From NCBI GenBank assembly GCA_021777105.1, contig JAIQZQ010000095.1:1-64000 (forward strand): DNA of 64,000 nucleotides, read 5' to 3'. Shown piece by piece: positions 47,642-56,695 of this stretch (the stretch's first letter is position 1; each line of letters opens with the position of its first letter). A model generated the notes under the pieces. The model was not told where the DNA came from. It worked only from the letters and a program-made list of their open reading frames with translations, and made no database searches. The DNA is from Candidatus Anammoxibacter sp. (GTDB lineage: Bacteria; Planctomycetota; Brocadiia; Brocadiales; Anammoxibacteraceae). The position numbers were made by a program, and so were the translations under genes.

Positions 47642-48110
47642 GAATAATGTAAATAACTATTTTAATTACAGCGTGGTTCATCATTATTTCAATGATATTA
47701 TCTAGTTTTGGTGGGCATAAGCTTTTAGCTGGAAAAAAGCCCGAAGGGCTGACTTATTAAAGCCCAGGGCAACGCCCTGGGTATGGTATGTATACGAATT
47801 TTAGCCCTGAAAGGGCGATTTAAAAAAATCGCATGCCGCAATCATTAACGAATATTCTGGTTCACATAATTTTCAGGGCTAAATAATGTAAATAGATTTT
47901 TTAATTACAATGCTGCCCATCATTATTTCAATGACACTGCATATTATTGGTGGACATAGATTTTTAGTTAGACATAAAGCCGGAAAGGCTGACTTAATAT
48001 AGCCCAAAGCAACGCCCTAGGTAGAAGAGATTCCTTATTCTAGCCCTGTAAGGGCGATTTAAAAACCACATGCCCCAATCACTAACTAATATTCTGGTGC
48101 ACATAATTTT
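47635..48110 (+). repeat. Two adjacent diverged copies (47635-47873 and 47874-48110) of a ~238-bp element ending in a transposase 5' end
   Basis: Both begin cagggct(g/a)aataatgtaaata and end ...atgcc(g/c)caatca(t/c)taac(g/t)aatattctggt(t/g)cacataatttt; ATGs at 47833 and 48070. Confidence 0.92.
47833..47886 (+). pseudogene. Truncated 5' end of a second IS200-like transposase copy
   Basis: Reads MPQSLTNILVHIIFRAK*; the first 14 codons give the same peptide as the full-length transposase at 48070. Confidence 0.85.
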
Positions 48111-48522
48111 CAGCACAAAGATTCGCGCTCCCTTAATTACTTCAAAAATAGACACAGAGCTTTATGCTTACATTGCTTCAATATTAAAAGATTGCGATTG
48201 CTCACCAATAATTATTGGCGGGCCGCAAGATCATGTTCATATATTATGTAAATTATCCAAAACCATAACCATTAGTTCCATTATAGAGGATATAAAAAAG
48301 AAATCGTCAAAATGGGTTAAAACCAAAGGCGAGGAATATAAAGATTTTTATTGGCAAAGCGGATATGGCTCTTTTTCTATAGGGCAATCTCAAGTTGATG
48401 CGTTAAAACAATATATTCAAAACCAAAAAGAACATCACAAAAAGAGAACTTTTAAAGAGGAGTTGCTTGAAATATTAAAACGGTATGAAATTAAATACGA
48501 CGAGCGTTATCTTTGGGAGTGA
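48070..48522 (+). mobile_element. IS200/IS605-type Y1 (HUH) transposase, TnpA/REP-associated-like
   Basis: 150 aa; 'MPQSLTNILVHIIFSTK', HUH-type 'GGPQDHVHILCKL', catalytic Tyr context 'LKQYIQNQKEHHKKRTF'; flanked by palindromic modules. Confidence 0.9.
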
Positions 48523-48533
48523 AAGATTAAATC

Positions 48534-48612
48534 CCCCTTTCAGGGCTGCAACAATTTAAATCTGATTCCCAGGGCGTTGCCCTAGGCTATATTAAATCAC
48601 CCCTTTGGGGTT
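48534..48612. repeat. Tripartite palindromic module downstream of the transposase
   Basis: cccctttcagggct / cccagggcgttgccctaggct / acccctttggggtt. Confidence 0.85.
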
Positions 48613-48647
48613 AAATACGTTTTGTTTAAATAAAGGAATGCCTTCAA

Positions 48648-49538
48648 ATGTCATCTATATTTATCTCAATTGTTATCCCAACGCACAACTCTGAGGAGTT
48701 TATTGAAAGAACTTTAAACTCCGTATTTGATCAAACCTATACTGATTATGAAGTTATAATTTCAGATGACGGCTCGACGGACGGCACATTGGAAATAGTT
48801 AAAGACGTTTTTGATAAACATGCCGGCAAAAAGACGGTTATTCTAAACGGAAATCATGAGGGGCCCGGCGCGGCAAGGAATAAAGGGATAAACGCGTCAA
48901 ACGGAAAGTGGGTGTCGTTTCTTGATTCGGATGATGAATGGATGCCTGAAAAATTAAGCAGGGTTGCATGTTGCATTCAGGATAATGATAAAATTAGTCT
49001 GGTTTGCCATAGCGAAATATGGAAAAATGGGGAAAATGAAATTCTGTTAAACTATCAGGAAATGTTTGACAATAGCGTTGAGCCTTTTCTCTCTCTTTAT
49101 CGGAAGAACACTTTATCAACTTCCGCTGTTACGGTAAAAAAAGAGCTTTTGTTAAAAGCCGGTCTGTTTGATGTTGCATTGCCGGCAGCGCAGGATTATG
49201 ATCTCTGGTTGCGTTTGAGTTTGTTGGAAGATTTCAGAGTTGGCTTTATAGAAACGCCTTTGGGTCGATATATAACCCGAGCGGGAAATATAAGTTCGCG
49301 GCCTGAAAGACGGCTGGATTGCATGTTGCAAATAGCCGGAAAGTATTATAAAGGTTTAGAGCGCGCGACCAATTTTCCGGGAATTGAATGGAGAAAGTTT
49401 GAAGGCCGCGCTTATGGCTCGGCGGCCATGGATTTGCTGGCAGCGAGAAACTTAAAGAAAGGTTTTCTTTTTATGTGCCTAAGCTTGGCTAAATGGCCTT
49501 TTAGGTTGGACTGGATTAGAAAATTATTGCGGAGATAG
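48648..49538 (+). CDS. Glycosyltransferase family 2
   Basis: 296 aa; 'SIVIPTHNSEEFIERTLNSVFDQTYTDYEVIISDDGSTDGT', 'SFLDSDDEW'. Confidence 0.93.
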   Translation: MSSIFISIVIPTHNSEEFIERTLNSVFDQTYTDYEVIISDDGSTDGTLEIVKDVFDKHAGKKTVILNGNHEGPGAARNKGINASNGKWVSFLDSDDEWMPEKLSRVACCIQDNDKISLVCHSEIWKNGENEILLNYQEMFDNSVEPFLSLYRKNTLSTSAVTVKKELLLKAGLFDVALPAAQDYDLWLRLSLLEDFRVGFIETPLGRYITRAGNISSRPERRLDCMLQIAGKYYKGLERATNFPGIEWRKFEGRAYGSAAMDLLAARNLKKGFLFMCLSLAKWPFRLDWIRKLLRR

Positions 49539-50393
49539 ATGTTAAAGAGTAATTTGCGATATAAACTAGGCGCGCTTGCGCCTCTGTTTAAAGTGGCTCG
49601 AACGATTTCCACTGGGAATAAGGGGGTTGTTAAAGTTCTGCTGTTTCATGATATTCCTGAAGATAAACTAGATGTTTTTAAGTCTCAGATTAACTATTTA
49701 AGGAATAATTACAAATTTATTTGCCCTGTTGATTTCCACGCCTTTTTGCGCGGGCAAAAAGAGCTTTGCGGTTTAAATATATTAATATCCTTTGACGACG
49801 GTTTTCTAAGCAGCAAACGCGCAATAGAGTATGCGCTTGAACCAAACGGCATTAAAGCGATTTTTTTTATTACCGCCGGTTTTATTGGTTTGAAAGATGG
49901 TTGGAAGGAGTTTGCGGCAAAAAAAATACTTGATGGTTCTTGCTCTGAAGACCAATTATGCCCTGAACACGCCCCAATGGATTGGGATGACGTAAACCGG
50001 TTGATTGAACGCGGGCATACAATTGGCTCTCATAGCGTTAACCATTTTCGCCTATCTTGTTTAGAGAAAGAGGAGCTTGAGTATGAGATAAATGAAAGCT
50101 CTGAGATATTAGAAAAAGGAACCGGCGTTCTTCCAGAAACATTTGCCTTTCCTTTTGGTGATATTGGAAGCATAGATGAGAACGTTCTCGTAGCAATACA
50201 AAAACGTTATAAATACTGTTATTCCGGCATTCGCGGGCTTAACAAGAAATCAATTTCGTCGTTCGCAATATTAAGAGATGAGGTTTCCCTTAGTTATCCA
50301 CATGATTATGTTGAGTTTATTGTTGAAAATGGATTAGGCACGCGTTACGCTAAAAATGTGAAACAGTTAAACAACGCGGTTCTGTCTGTTTAA
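49539..50393 (+). CDS. Polysaccharide deacetylase family protein
   Basis: 284 aa; 'ILISFDDGFLSSKR', 'HTIGSHSVNHFRLS', 'FAFPFGDIGS'. Confidence 0.9.
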   Translation: MLKSNLRYKLGALAPLFKVARTISTGNKGVVKVLLFHDIPEDKLDVFKSQINYLRNNYKFICPVDFHAFLRGQKELCGLNILISFDDGFLSSKRAIEYALEPNGIKAIFFITAGFIGLKDGWKEFAAKKILDGSCSEDQLCPEHAPMDWDDVNRLIERGHTIGSHSVNHFRLSCLEKEELEYEINESSEILEKGTGVLPETFAFPFGDIGSIDENVLVAIQKRYKYCYSGIRGLNKKSISSFAILRDEVSLSYPHDYVEFIVENGLGTRYAKNVKQLNNAVLSV

Positions 50394-50398
50394 GCTAA

Positions 50399-52552
50399 AT
50401 GATTATACCTATAACTCCTTTTCCGACTCTACGTCAGTTTCTGTATTTTGGTTTTAACAAAAAAACTCCTTGGAATGCGTTTTCCAGGCAGGCAAGTTAT
50501 TTCCCAAGAGGCGGGGTTGCATTGGCCGCAGTTGTCAGGAGGCTTATTAAGGAGCGGGGCGGCAAGCAGGTGGTTGTGTACGTTCCTGATTATTTTTGCA
50601 ATCAATCCCTAAGCTGGATGCGCGGTGAGAATTGTAAAATAATTTTTTATCCTGTTACCCTTGAATGCAAACCGGATTGGGAAAAAGTTGATGAGCTTGT
50701 AAAAAATGACCATCCTCCTGATTTGTTCATCCTCGTCCACTACTTTGGATTTTGCAATGATATTGAAAACGCGGTTGATTTTTGTGAAAAGCACGGGGCG
50801 AAACTTCTGGAAGACGCGGCTCATGCGCTTAGGCCAACTTCACAAATAGGGAATCGCGGCTGGGCTACATTGTTTAGCCCTCATAAATTATTGCCTTTTC
50901 CTCCGGTTGGGATTTTAACATATAAAGAGAATGTTGAAGATTATTTTTCAGCTCCTCCTTTAGGGTCTTTTTGCAAAAAAAGCGATATTGTCTGGTTTTT
51001 AAAGCGAAGTTTGCAATCGTTTCTGACAGACGCGAATATTAATTACAAGTCATTCAAGTCTATGCCGGAGTTTGATTATAACGGCGAAGACGAGGCGGAA
51101 AACAATTTGTCCGGTTCATATGAAACGGTTTCAAAAACTACAATTCGATGGGTTTTAAGCCTAAAAGATAGCCTGAATGATATAGCAAAAAAAAGAAAAG
51201 CTAATTATCAAAAACTGGAACATGTTTTATCCAGATTTAATAATGTAAAACCCGCGTTTGATAATGATAAGAATGAAACTATTCCTTATTTGTTTGCTTT
51301 TCGTTCAGAAGAAAAAACGGCGTATGATATATTTAAACAGTTGCGGTTAAGAAGAGTACCGGTTCAAACGTGGCCTGATATTGCGCCGGAAGTATTAAAA
51401 AAACCTGAAAACCATTGCGCGGCTCTGACGCTTCGCAAAACAATCCTGACTTTGCCGATACATCAGGATGTGTCAAATCAACAAATAGCGTATATGGGCG
51501 ATGTTTTATCTGATCTGCTATCCACCGCCAATTCCTCCGGCGTAATAAATAATAATTTCGCCGGACGGTTTAAAAAAAATAGCAAACATGGCAATGCGCC
51601 GTGCCTGGAAAGAGTTGAAAGGGTTAAATGGAACGAGCTTTCTAAAAAATGCAATCGGTTTAATATGATGCAAAGCTGGGAGTATGGGGATGCAAAGAGA
51701 TTATCGCAACGTTGGAGGCCTCAAAGGTTTGCGCTTTTAGATGAAAATGCCGAGCCGTTTGGCGTTTTGCAGGCTCTAACCATTTCGTTGCCGTTAATTG
51801 GCGGGGCTGTCAGGATTAATAGAGGCCCTTTGTTGTTTGATGATATTTGGGGCGCAAACGATTGCGAGGAGACGATTGAGAAAGCTATACAAGCGGTTGC
51901 CTGCGGGATTAAAAAGCGCAGATGGCGATATCTTAATATTAGCTTTGAATTCCCGGAAAACATTAAGACTGCGGAAGCTCTTAAAAAATATGGATTCAGG
52001 CAAAAAGGCGGCTCGGCCTGGGGGTCGACTCTCTTGTCGTTGGAAAAGAGCGTTGAGGAAATAAGGGCTTCATTTCACGGCAAATGGCGCAATCTTTTAA
52101 AAAAAGCGGAGAAGTCGGAGCTTGAGCTTGAGCATGCCGAGGCGGATGATGACTTAAATTTTTTGATAAACAATTATCTACAGTTACAACAGGATAAAAA
52201 TTTTTCTGGAATACCTGAAAAACTTTTTCGTACAATGGGGAGCGTTACCGGCGGATCGTGGGACTTTTGCCCGATTTTTGCGCTTAAAAATCAGGAACGC
52301 GTGGGCGGTGTCTTGTTTGTTGGACATGGCGACACCTCCACTTATATGGTGGGGTGGACGTCTTTAGAGGGCAGGGATTTGATGGCTAATTATTTTCTGC
52401 TTTGGCAGGCTATTCTTTATTTTAAAGGCCTTGGGTACAAATGGTTTGATGTTGGCGGGTTGAACGAGGACACTCCAAAAGGGATAGCTCATTTTAAACA
52501 GGGTTTAAAAGGCGCGCCCTATCGGCTTGTTGGCAATTGGGCGAAATATTAA
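50399..52552 (+). CDS. Fusion of DegT-like PLP aminotransferase and FemAB/GNAT-type acyltransferase domain
   Basis: 717 aa; N-term 'LLEDAAHALRPTSQIGNRGWATLFSPHKLLPFPPVG'; C-term 'MMQSWEYGDAKRLSQRWRP...SFHGKWRNLLKKAEKSELELE...YMVGWTSLEGRDLMANYFLLWQAILYFKGLGYKWFDVGG'. Confidence 0.85.
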   Translation: MIIPITPFPTLRQFLYFGFNKKTPWNAFSRQASYFPRGGVALAAVVRRLIKERGGKQVVVYVPDYFCNQSLSWMRGENCKIIFYPVTLECKPDWEKVDELVKNDHPPDLFILVHYFGFCNDIENAVDFCEKHGAKLLEDAAHALRPTSQIGNRGWATLFSPHKLLPFPPVGILTYKENVEDYFSAPPLGSFCKKSDIVWFLKRSLQSFLTDANINYKSFKSMPEFDYNGEDEAENNLSGSYETVSKTTIRWVLSLKDSLNDIAKKRKANYQKLEHVLSRFNNVKPAFDNDKNETIPYLFAFRSEEKTAYDIFKQLRLRRVPVQTWPDIAPEVLKKPENHCAALTLRKTILTLPIHQDVSNQQIAYMGDVLSDLLSTANSSGVINNNFAGRFKKNSKHGNAPCLERVERVKWNELSKKCNRFNMMQSWEYGDAKRLSQRWRPQRFALLDENAEPFGVLQALTISLPLIGGAVRINRGPLLFDDIWGANDCEETIEKAIQAVACGIKKRRWRYLNISFEFPENIKTAEALKKYGFRQKGGSAWGSTLLSLEKSVEEIRASFHGKWRNLLKKAEKSELELEHAEADDDLNFLINNYLQLQQDKNFSGIPEKLFRTMGSVTGGSWDFCPIFALKNQERVGGVLFVGHGDTSTYMVGWTSLEGRDLMANYFLLWQAILYFKGLGYKWFDVGGLNEDTPKGIAHFKQGLKGAPYRLVGNWAKY

Positions 52553-52574
52553 TAACTTTTTTTAGGCTAAAAAA

Positions 52575-53504
52575 ATGCGTAAGGAAAAAGTTTTAATCAT
52601 AAAATTAGGATATTCAGAGACATTAGACGGCGAAATTGGCAAGATAACAAGTCTTGGCGATGTGCTGCGAAGCACTGTGTTGCTTCATAGATACAAGGAA
52701 GCGGATGTTACCTGGCTGGTTGATGAAAAAGCGTTTCCATTGCTCAAGGAGAATCCTTATATTGATAGAATACTTGGATACGACCTTACAACCGTTTTGC
52801 AATTAAGGGCTGAGCAATTTGACACGGTTATAAACCTTGAAAAAGTGCCCGGCTTGTGCGCTTTTTCCGATTCAATTAACGCCTGGCGCAGATATGGCTT
52901 TAGATTTGACGCTGAACACGGCGTTGCTCTCGCCTATGACGGCTCACAGCATGTTTTAGAGATTTGTCTGGATCCTGAGTTTAAAAAAAATAAAAACAAA
53001 TGCTGGGAAGAGACTTTGTATGAGATGATTGGCGAAAAGTGGGACGGGGAAGGGTGTATCCTTGGATATAAGCCACAATCAAAGATCGCTTACGATATAG
53101 GTTTTAATTATGACGTTGGCAAAAAATGGCCGAACAAGGCCTGGCCAAAGGAGTATTGGGAAGAGCTTGAAAAACTTATAGGCGGCAAATGGACTATATC
53201 GTGGCAAAAAGGCCTTAAAAATATTGAGGAGTATTTTGAGTGGATAAATTCATGCCGCATGTTAGTCACAAATGACAGTCTCGGCTTGCACATAGCTTGC
53301 GCGTTAAACAAAAGGGTTGTTGCCCTTTTTGGCCCCACTGTAGCTTCGGAAATTTATATACAAAACGGCGAAACGCTTTTGCCTAAAACGGATTATGATT
53401 GTATACCATGTTTAAAACCAAAATGCGTTCATGATAAATCATGCATGACGTTTATTAAACCTGAAACCGTTTACAAATCCGTGCAAGAGGCGTTAAAACA
53501 ATAA
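52575..53504 (+). CDS. GT9 heptosyltransferase-like glycosyltransferase
   Basis: 309 aa; 'LGDVLRSTVLLHRYKEADVTWLVDEKAFPLLKENPYIDRIL', 'LVTNDSLGLHIACALNKRVVALFGPT'. Confidence 0.9.
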   Translation: MRKEKVLIIKLGYSETLDGEIGKITSLGDVLRSTVLLHRYKEADVTWLVDEKAFPLLKENPYIDRILGYDLTTVLQLRAEQFDTVINLEKVPGLCAFSDSINAWRRYGFRFDAEHGVALAYDGSQHVLEICLDPEFKKNKNKCWEETLYEMIGEKWDGEGCILGYKPQSKIAYDIGFNYDVGKKWPNKAWPKEYWEELEKLIGGKWTISWQKGLKNIEEYFEWINSCRMLVTNDSLGLHIACALNKRVVALFGPTVASEIYIQNGETLLPKTDYDCIPCLKPKCVHDKSCMTFIKPETVYKSVQEALKQ

Positions 53505-53523
53505 GAATAAAAGCTCCGGCTTT

Positions 53524-54603
53524 ATGTTAAATTATATGGATAAATTTAAAATTGACTCCCATAAGCTGATGTACCATGTCCCCAGGACGAATGACTGGTT
53601 AAACGGCAAAAATGTTTATCCCGTATACGCGGAAATCTCTCCTTCAGGAACCTGCAATCATCGTTGTGTGTTTTGCGCTCTTGATTTTATGGAATACCAA
53701 AAACGTTTTTTAGAAACATCTCTTTTTAAAAAGCGATTGACTGAGATGGGCAAACTGGGTCTAAAAAGCATTATGTATGCTGGCGAGGGCGAGCCTTTTC
53801 TTCATAAGGATATTGTTGAAATAATAAATCACACAAAACAAGCCGGCATTGATGTTGCTTTTACAACAAACGCGACTTTATTAAAAAGCGATATTGTTGA
53901 TAAAACGCTTGAAAATATATCATGGATAAAGGTAAGCATCAACGCGGGCACAGAGGAGACATACGCTAAGATACACCGGGCAAAGCCTGACAATTTTAAG
54001 AAGGTAATGGATAATATGGAGTACGCCTCAAAGGCCAGGCGAGCTAAAGGCTATAGTTGCGCATTGGGCATGCAGACAATACTGTTGCCTGAGAACGCAA
54101 ATGAAGTTGCCGATCTTGCAAAACTTGCTAAAAATATAGGCATGGATTATCTGGTAGTTAAACCATATTCGCAACATCCGACGAGCGTTACTGAAAAGTA
54201 TAAGGATATTAAATATAGAGACTATATAGATTTGGCCGGGGAATTGACTCAATTTAATGACGACAACTTTAACATTGTGTTCCGTCTTAACACAATGGAG
54301 AAATGGGATGAAAGCGCTCGTTATTACAAAACCTGCCAGGCCTTGCCGTTCTGGACTTATATCGACGCCGGGGGAACGGTGTGGGGTTGCAGTGTTTATC
54401 TGGGAGATGAGCGTTTCAGCTATGGGAATATATATGAAAACACTTTCAAGGAGATATGGGAAGGCCGGAAAAGGATGGATTCGCTTAAATGGGTTGAGGA
54501 TGAGCTTGACACCGGCCAATGCAGGGTTAACTGCCGAATGGATGAGGTTAACCGTTATCTCTGGGACTTAAAACATCCAAAAGAGCATGTTAATTTTATT
54601 TAA
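53524..54603 (+). CDS. Radical SAM protein with SPASM-like C-terminus
   Basis: 359 aa; 'SPSGTCNHRCVFCALD', C-terminal Cys cluster, ends 'EHVNFI'. Confidence 0.9.
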   Translation: MLNYMDKFKIDSHKLMYHVPRTNDWLNGKNVYPVYAEISPSGTCNHRCVFCALDFMEYQKRFLETSLFKKRLTEMGKLGLKSIMYAGEGEPFLHKDIVEIINHTKQAGIDVAFTTNATLLKSDIVDKTLENISWIKVSINAGTEETYAKIHRAKPDNFKKVMDNMEYASKARRAKGYSCALGMQTILLPENANEVADLAKLAKNIGMDYLVVKPYSQHPTSVTEKYKDIKYRDYIDLAGELTQFNDDNFNIVFRLNTMEKWDESARYYKTCQALPFWTYIDAGGTVWGCSVYLGDERFSYGNIYENTFKEIWEGRKRMDSLKWVEDELDTGQCRVNCRMDEVNRYLWDLKHPKEHVNFI

Positions 54604-54618
54604 GGAGCATTTGAGGTT

Positions 54619-55599
54619 TTGGAAAACATTTCAGATGAAATAAAAAAGCGCCTTCTTTATTTAATGATAAAGATTCGCCATTTTGAAGAGAAGATAATCT
54701 CTGTTTATCACTTTCAGGATATGAAAACGCCTGTGCATTTGTATATTGGCGAAGAGGCGGTTGCCGCCGCTGTTTGCGCAAACCTGCGCAAGGATGATTA
54801 TGCGCTCAGCACGCATAGAAATCATGGGCATTATATTGCGAAAGGTGTAGATATTAATGTGTTAATGGCGGAGCTATACGGAAAAGAAGCCGGCTGTTCA
54901 AAAGGCAAAGGCGGCTCAATGCATCCAGTGTTTCCAGAGTTTGGCATTTTAGGGACGTCGGCTATAGTTGGAGGCAGCGTGCCTATAGCTGTTGGAGCGG
55001 CGCTTGCTTCTAAGTTGCGAAATGAGAATAAGGTGTCGGTTGCTTTTTTTGGAGACGGTTCGACGGAAGAAGGAAGTTTTCATGAAAGCATGAATTTTGC
55101 GTCTTTAAAAAAATTGCCGATGGTTTTTATTTGCGAAAATAACTTTTACGCAACCAACTCGCATTTATCAGCCAGGCAGCCGCATGATAATATCGCGAAA
55201 CGCGCGGAGTCGTACAATATGCCCGGCATTCAGGTTAACGGCAATAACGTGCTTGGGATTTATAATGTGGCGCAAGGCGCTATTGACAACGCGCGAGACG
55301 GCAACGGGCCGTCGTTGATAGAGTGCCGAACGTACCGCTGGAAAGGGCATGTTGGGCCTGAATGCGATTATGAAAAAGGGTGCAGGCCAAAAAAAGAGCT
55401 TGAAGACTGGATGGAAAAATGCCCCATTGAATCATTTTCAGAGTATTTATTGCGGCATCAGGTTGTGACTTACAAAGAGTTGCAAAATATAAGGGATGAG
55501 ATCGACCGGGATATAGAAACCGCCTGGAAATTCGGCAGGGAAAGCGCATACCCTGAAAGCAAAGAGGTTTTTAATCATGTGTATTTTAAACGAGGTTAA
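54619..55599 (+). CDS. TPP-dependent E1 alpha subunit (2-oxoacid/acetoin dehydrogenase-like), TTG start
   Basis: 326 aa; 'DYALSTHRNHGHYIAKG', TPP motif 'FFGDGSTEEGSFHESMNFASLKKLPMVFICENN'. Confidence 0.92.
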   Translation: MENISDEIKKRLLYLMIKIRHFEEKIISVYHFQDMKTPVHLYIGEEAVAAAVCANLRKDDYALSTHRNHGHYIAKGVDINVLMAELYGKEAGCSKGKGGSMHPVFPEFGILGTSAIVGGSVPIAVGAALASKLRNENKVSVAFFGDGSTEEGSFHESMNFASLKKLPMVFICENNFYATNSHLSARQPHDNIAKRAESYNMPGIQVNGNNVLGIYNVAQGAIDNARDGNGPSLIECRTYRWKGHVGPECDYEKGCRPKKELEDWMEKCPIESFSEYLLRHQVVTYKELQNIRDEIDRDIETAWKFGRESAYPESKEVFNHVYFKRG

Positions 55600-55601
55600 T
55601 T

Positions 55602-56645
55602 GTGCCCTGGACTAAAGTTTATATAGATAAAAACGAATTTGAAAACACTCTGGCTAAAGACGGGTTAAGGGGCGTTAGTTATAAGGCCGCTTTAAACGAG
55701 GCGCATACTCAGCTCTTGGAACAGGATAGCAATGTTTTTGTTATCGGCGAAGGAGTTGACGATCCGGGCGGCGTTTTTGGATCCACTTCCGGGTTATGTG
55801 AACGCTTCGGCAAGGATAGGGTGATGGATATACCTATTGCGGAAAATGGATTAACAGGCATTGCCATGGGGGCGGCGGTTGTCGGGATGAAGCCTATCTT
55901 TGTTCATATGAGGATGGACTTTTTGCCTATGTGCATGGATCAGATAGTGAATCATGCGGCAAAGTGGCATTATATGACGGGCGGCAATGTAAACGTCCCT
56001 CTTGTTATTAGAAGCATAATCGGAAGGGGCTGGGGGTCGGCGGCTCAACATTCTCAGGCGTTGCATTCTCTTTTTATCCAGATACCCGGCCTGAAAGTAG
56101 TAATGCCGTCCACTCCATACGACGTTAAGGGGCTTTTGATTTCATCAGTTAACGACGGCAATCCTGTTATGTTTATTGAGCATAGGTGGATTTACGATTA
56201 TATTGGATATGTGCCTGAAGAGGTTTATGAAGTGCCTATAGGCGAAGGCATTGTTAGAAGAAAGGGCAATGACGTTACGGTTGTCGCTCTGTCGCAAATG
56301 GTTTATGAGACAATTAAAGCGGCTAAATCTCTTGAAACTAAAGGAGTTGACGTTGAGATAGTTGATCCCAGGACAATAAAACCTCTTGATATGGATTTAA
56401 TTTTAGAATCAGTGGAAAAGACCGGACGGTTGGTGATAGCTGATGTCGGCGGCGGTTTTGGAGGCATCAGCGCGGAAATCGGCGCGTCAATTTTAGAAAA
56501 ATCGCATACACTTTTAAAAGCTCCTTTGCAACGCGTTTGTTTGCCGGACACACCAACACCGGCAAGCCCCGTTCTTGAAGCGGCGTATTACCATGGCGAG
56601 GATCAGATTGTGGAAGCTGTGATGAAAACAATGAATGCGGGTTAA
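55602..56645 (+). CDS. TPP-dependent E1 beta subunit, GTG start
   Basis: 347 aa; 'FVIGEGVDDPGGVFGSTSGLCERFGKDRVMDIPIAENGLTGIAMGAAVVGMKPI', 'VEIVDPRTIKPLD'. Confidence 0.92.
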   Translation: MPWTKVYIDKNEFENTLAKDGLRGVSYKAALNEAHTQLLEQDSNVFVIGEGVDDPGGVFGSTSGLCERFGKDRVMDIPIAENGLTGIAMGAAVVGMKPIFVHMRMDFLPMCMDQIVNHAAKWHYMTGGNVNVPLVIRSIIGRGWGSAAQHSQALHSLFIQIPGLKVVMPSTPYDVKGLLISSVNDGNPVMFIEHRWIYDYIGYVPEEVYEVPIGEGIVRRKGNDVTVVALSQMVYETIKAAKSLETKGVDVEIVDPRTIKPLDMDLILESVEKTGRLVIADVGGGFGGISAEIGASILEKSHTLLKAPLQRVCLPDTPTPASPVLEAAYYHGEDQIVEAVMKTMNAG

Positions 56646-56695
56646 AATTATTTAAGAATTTATATCATTTGTAAGAAACAGAAAAAGAGGATTTA

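Noticed and set aside
47561-48612. Regularly recurring short palindromes could suggest a CRISPR array
   Set aside because: Spacing is irregular, copies are in both orientations, intervening sequence is itself repeated, and a Y1 transposase sits inside; no cas genes.
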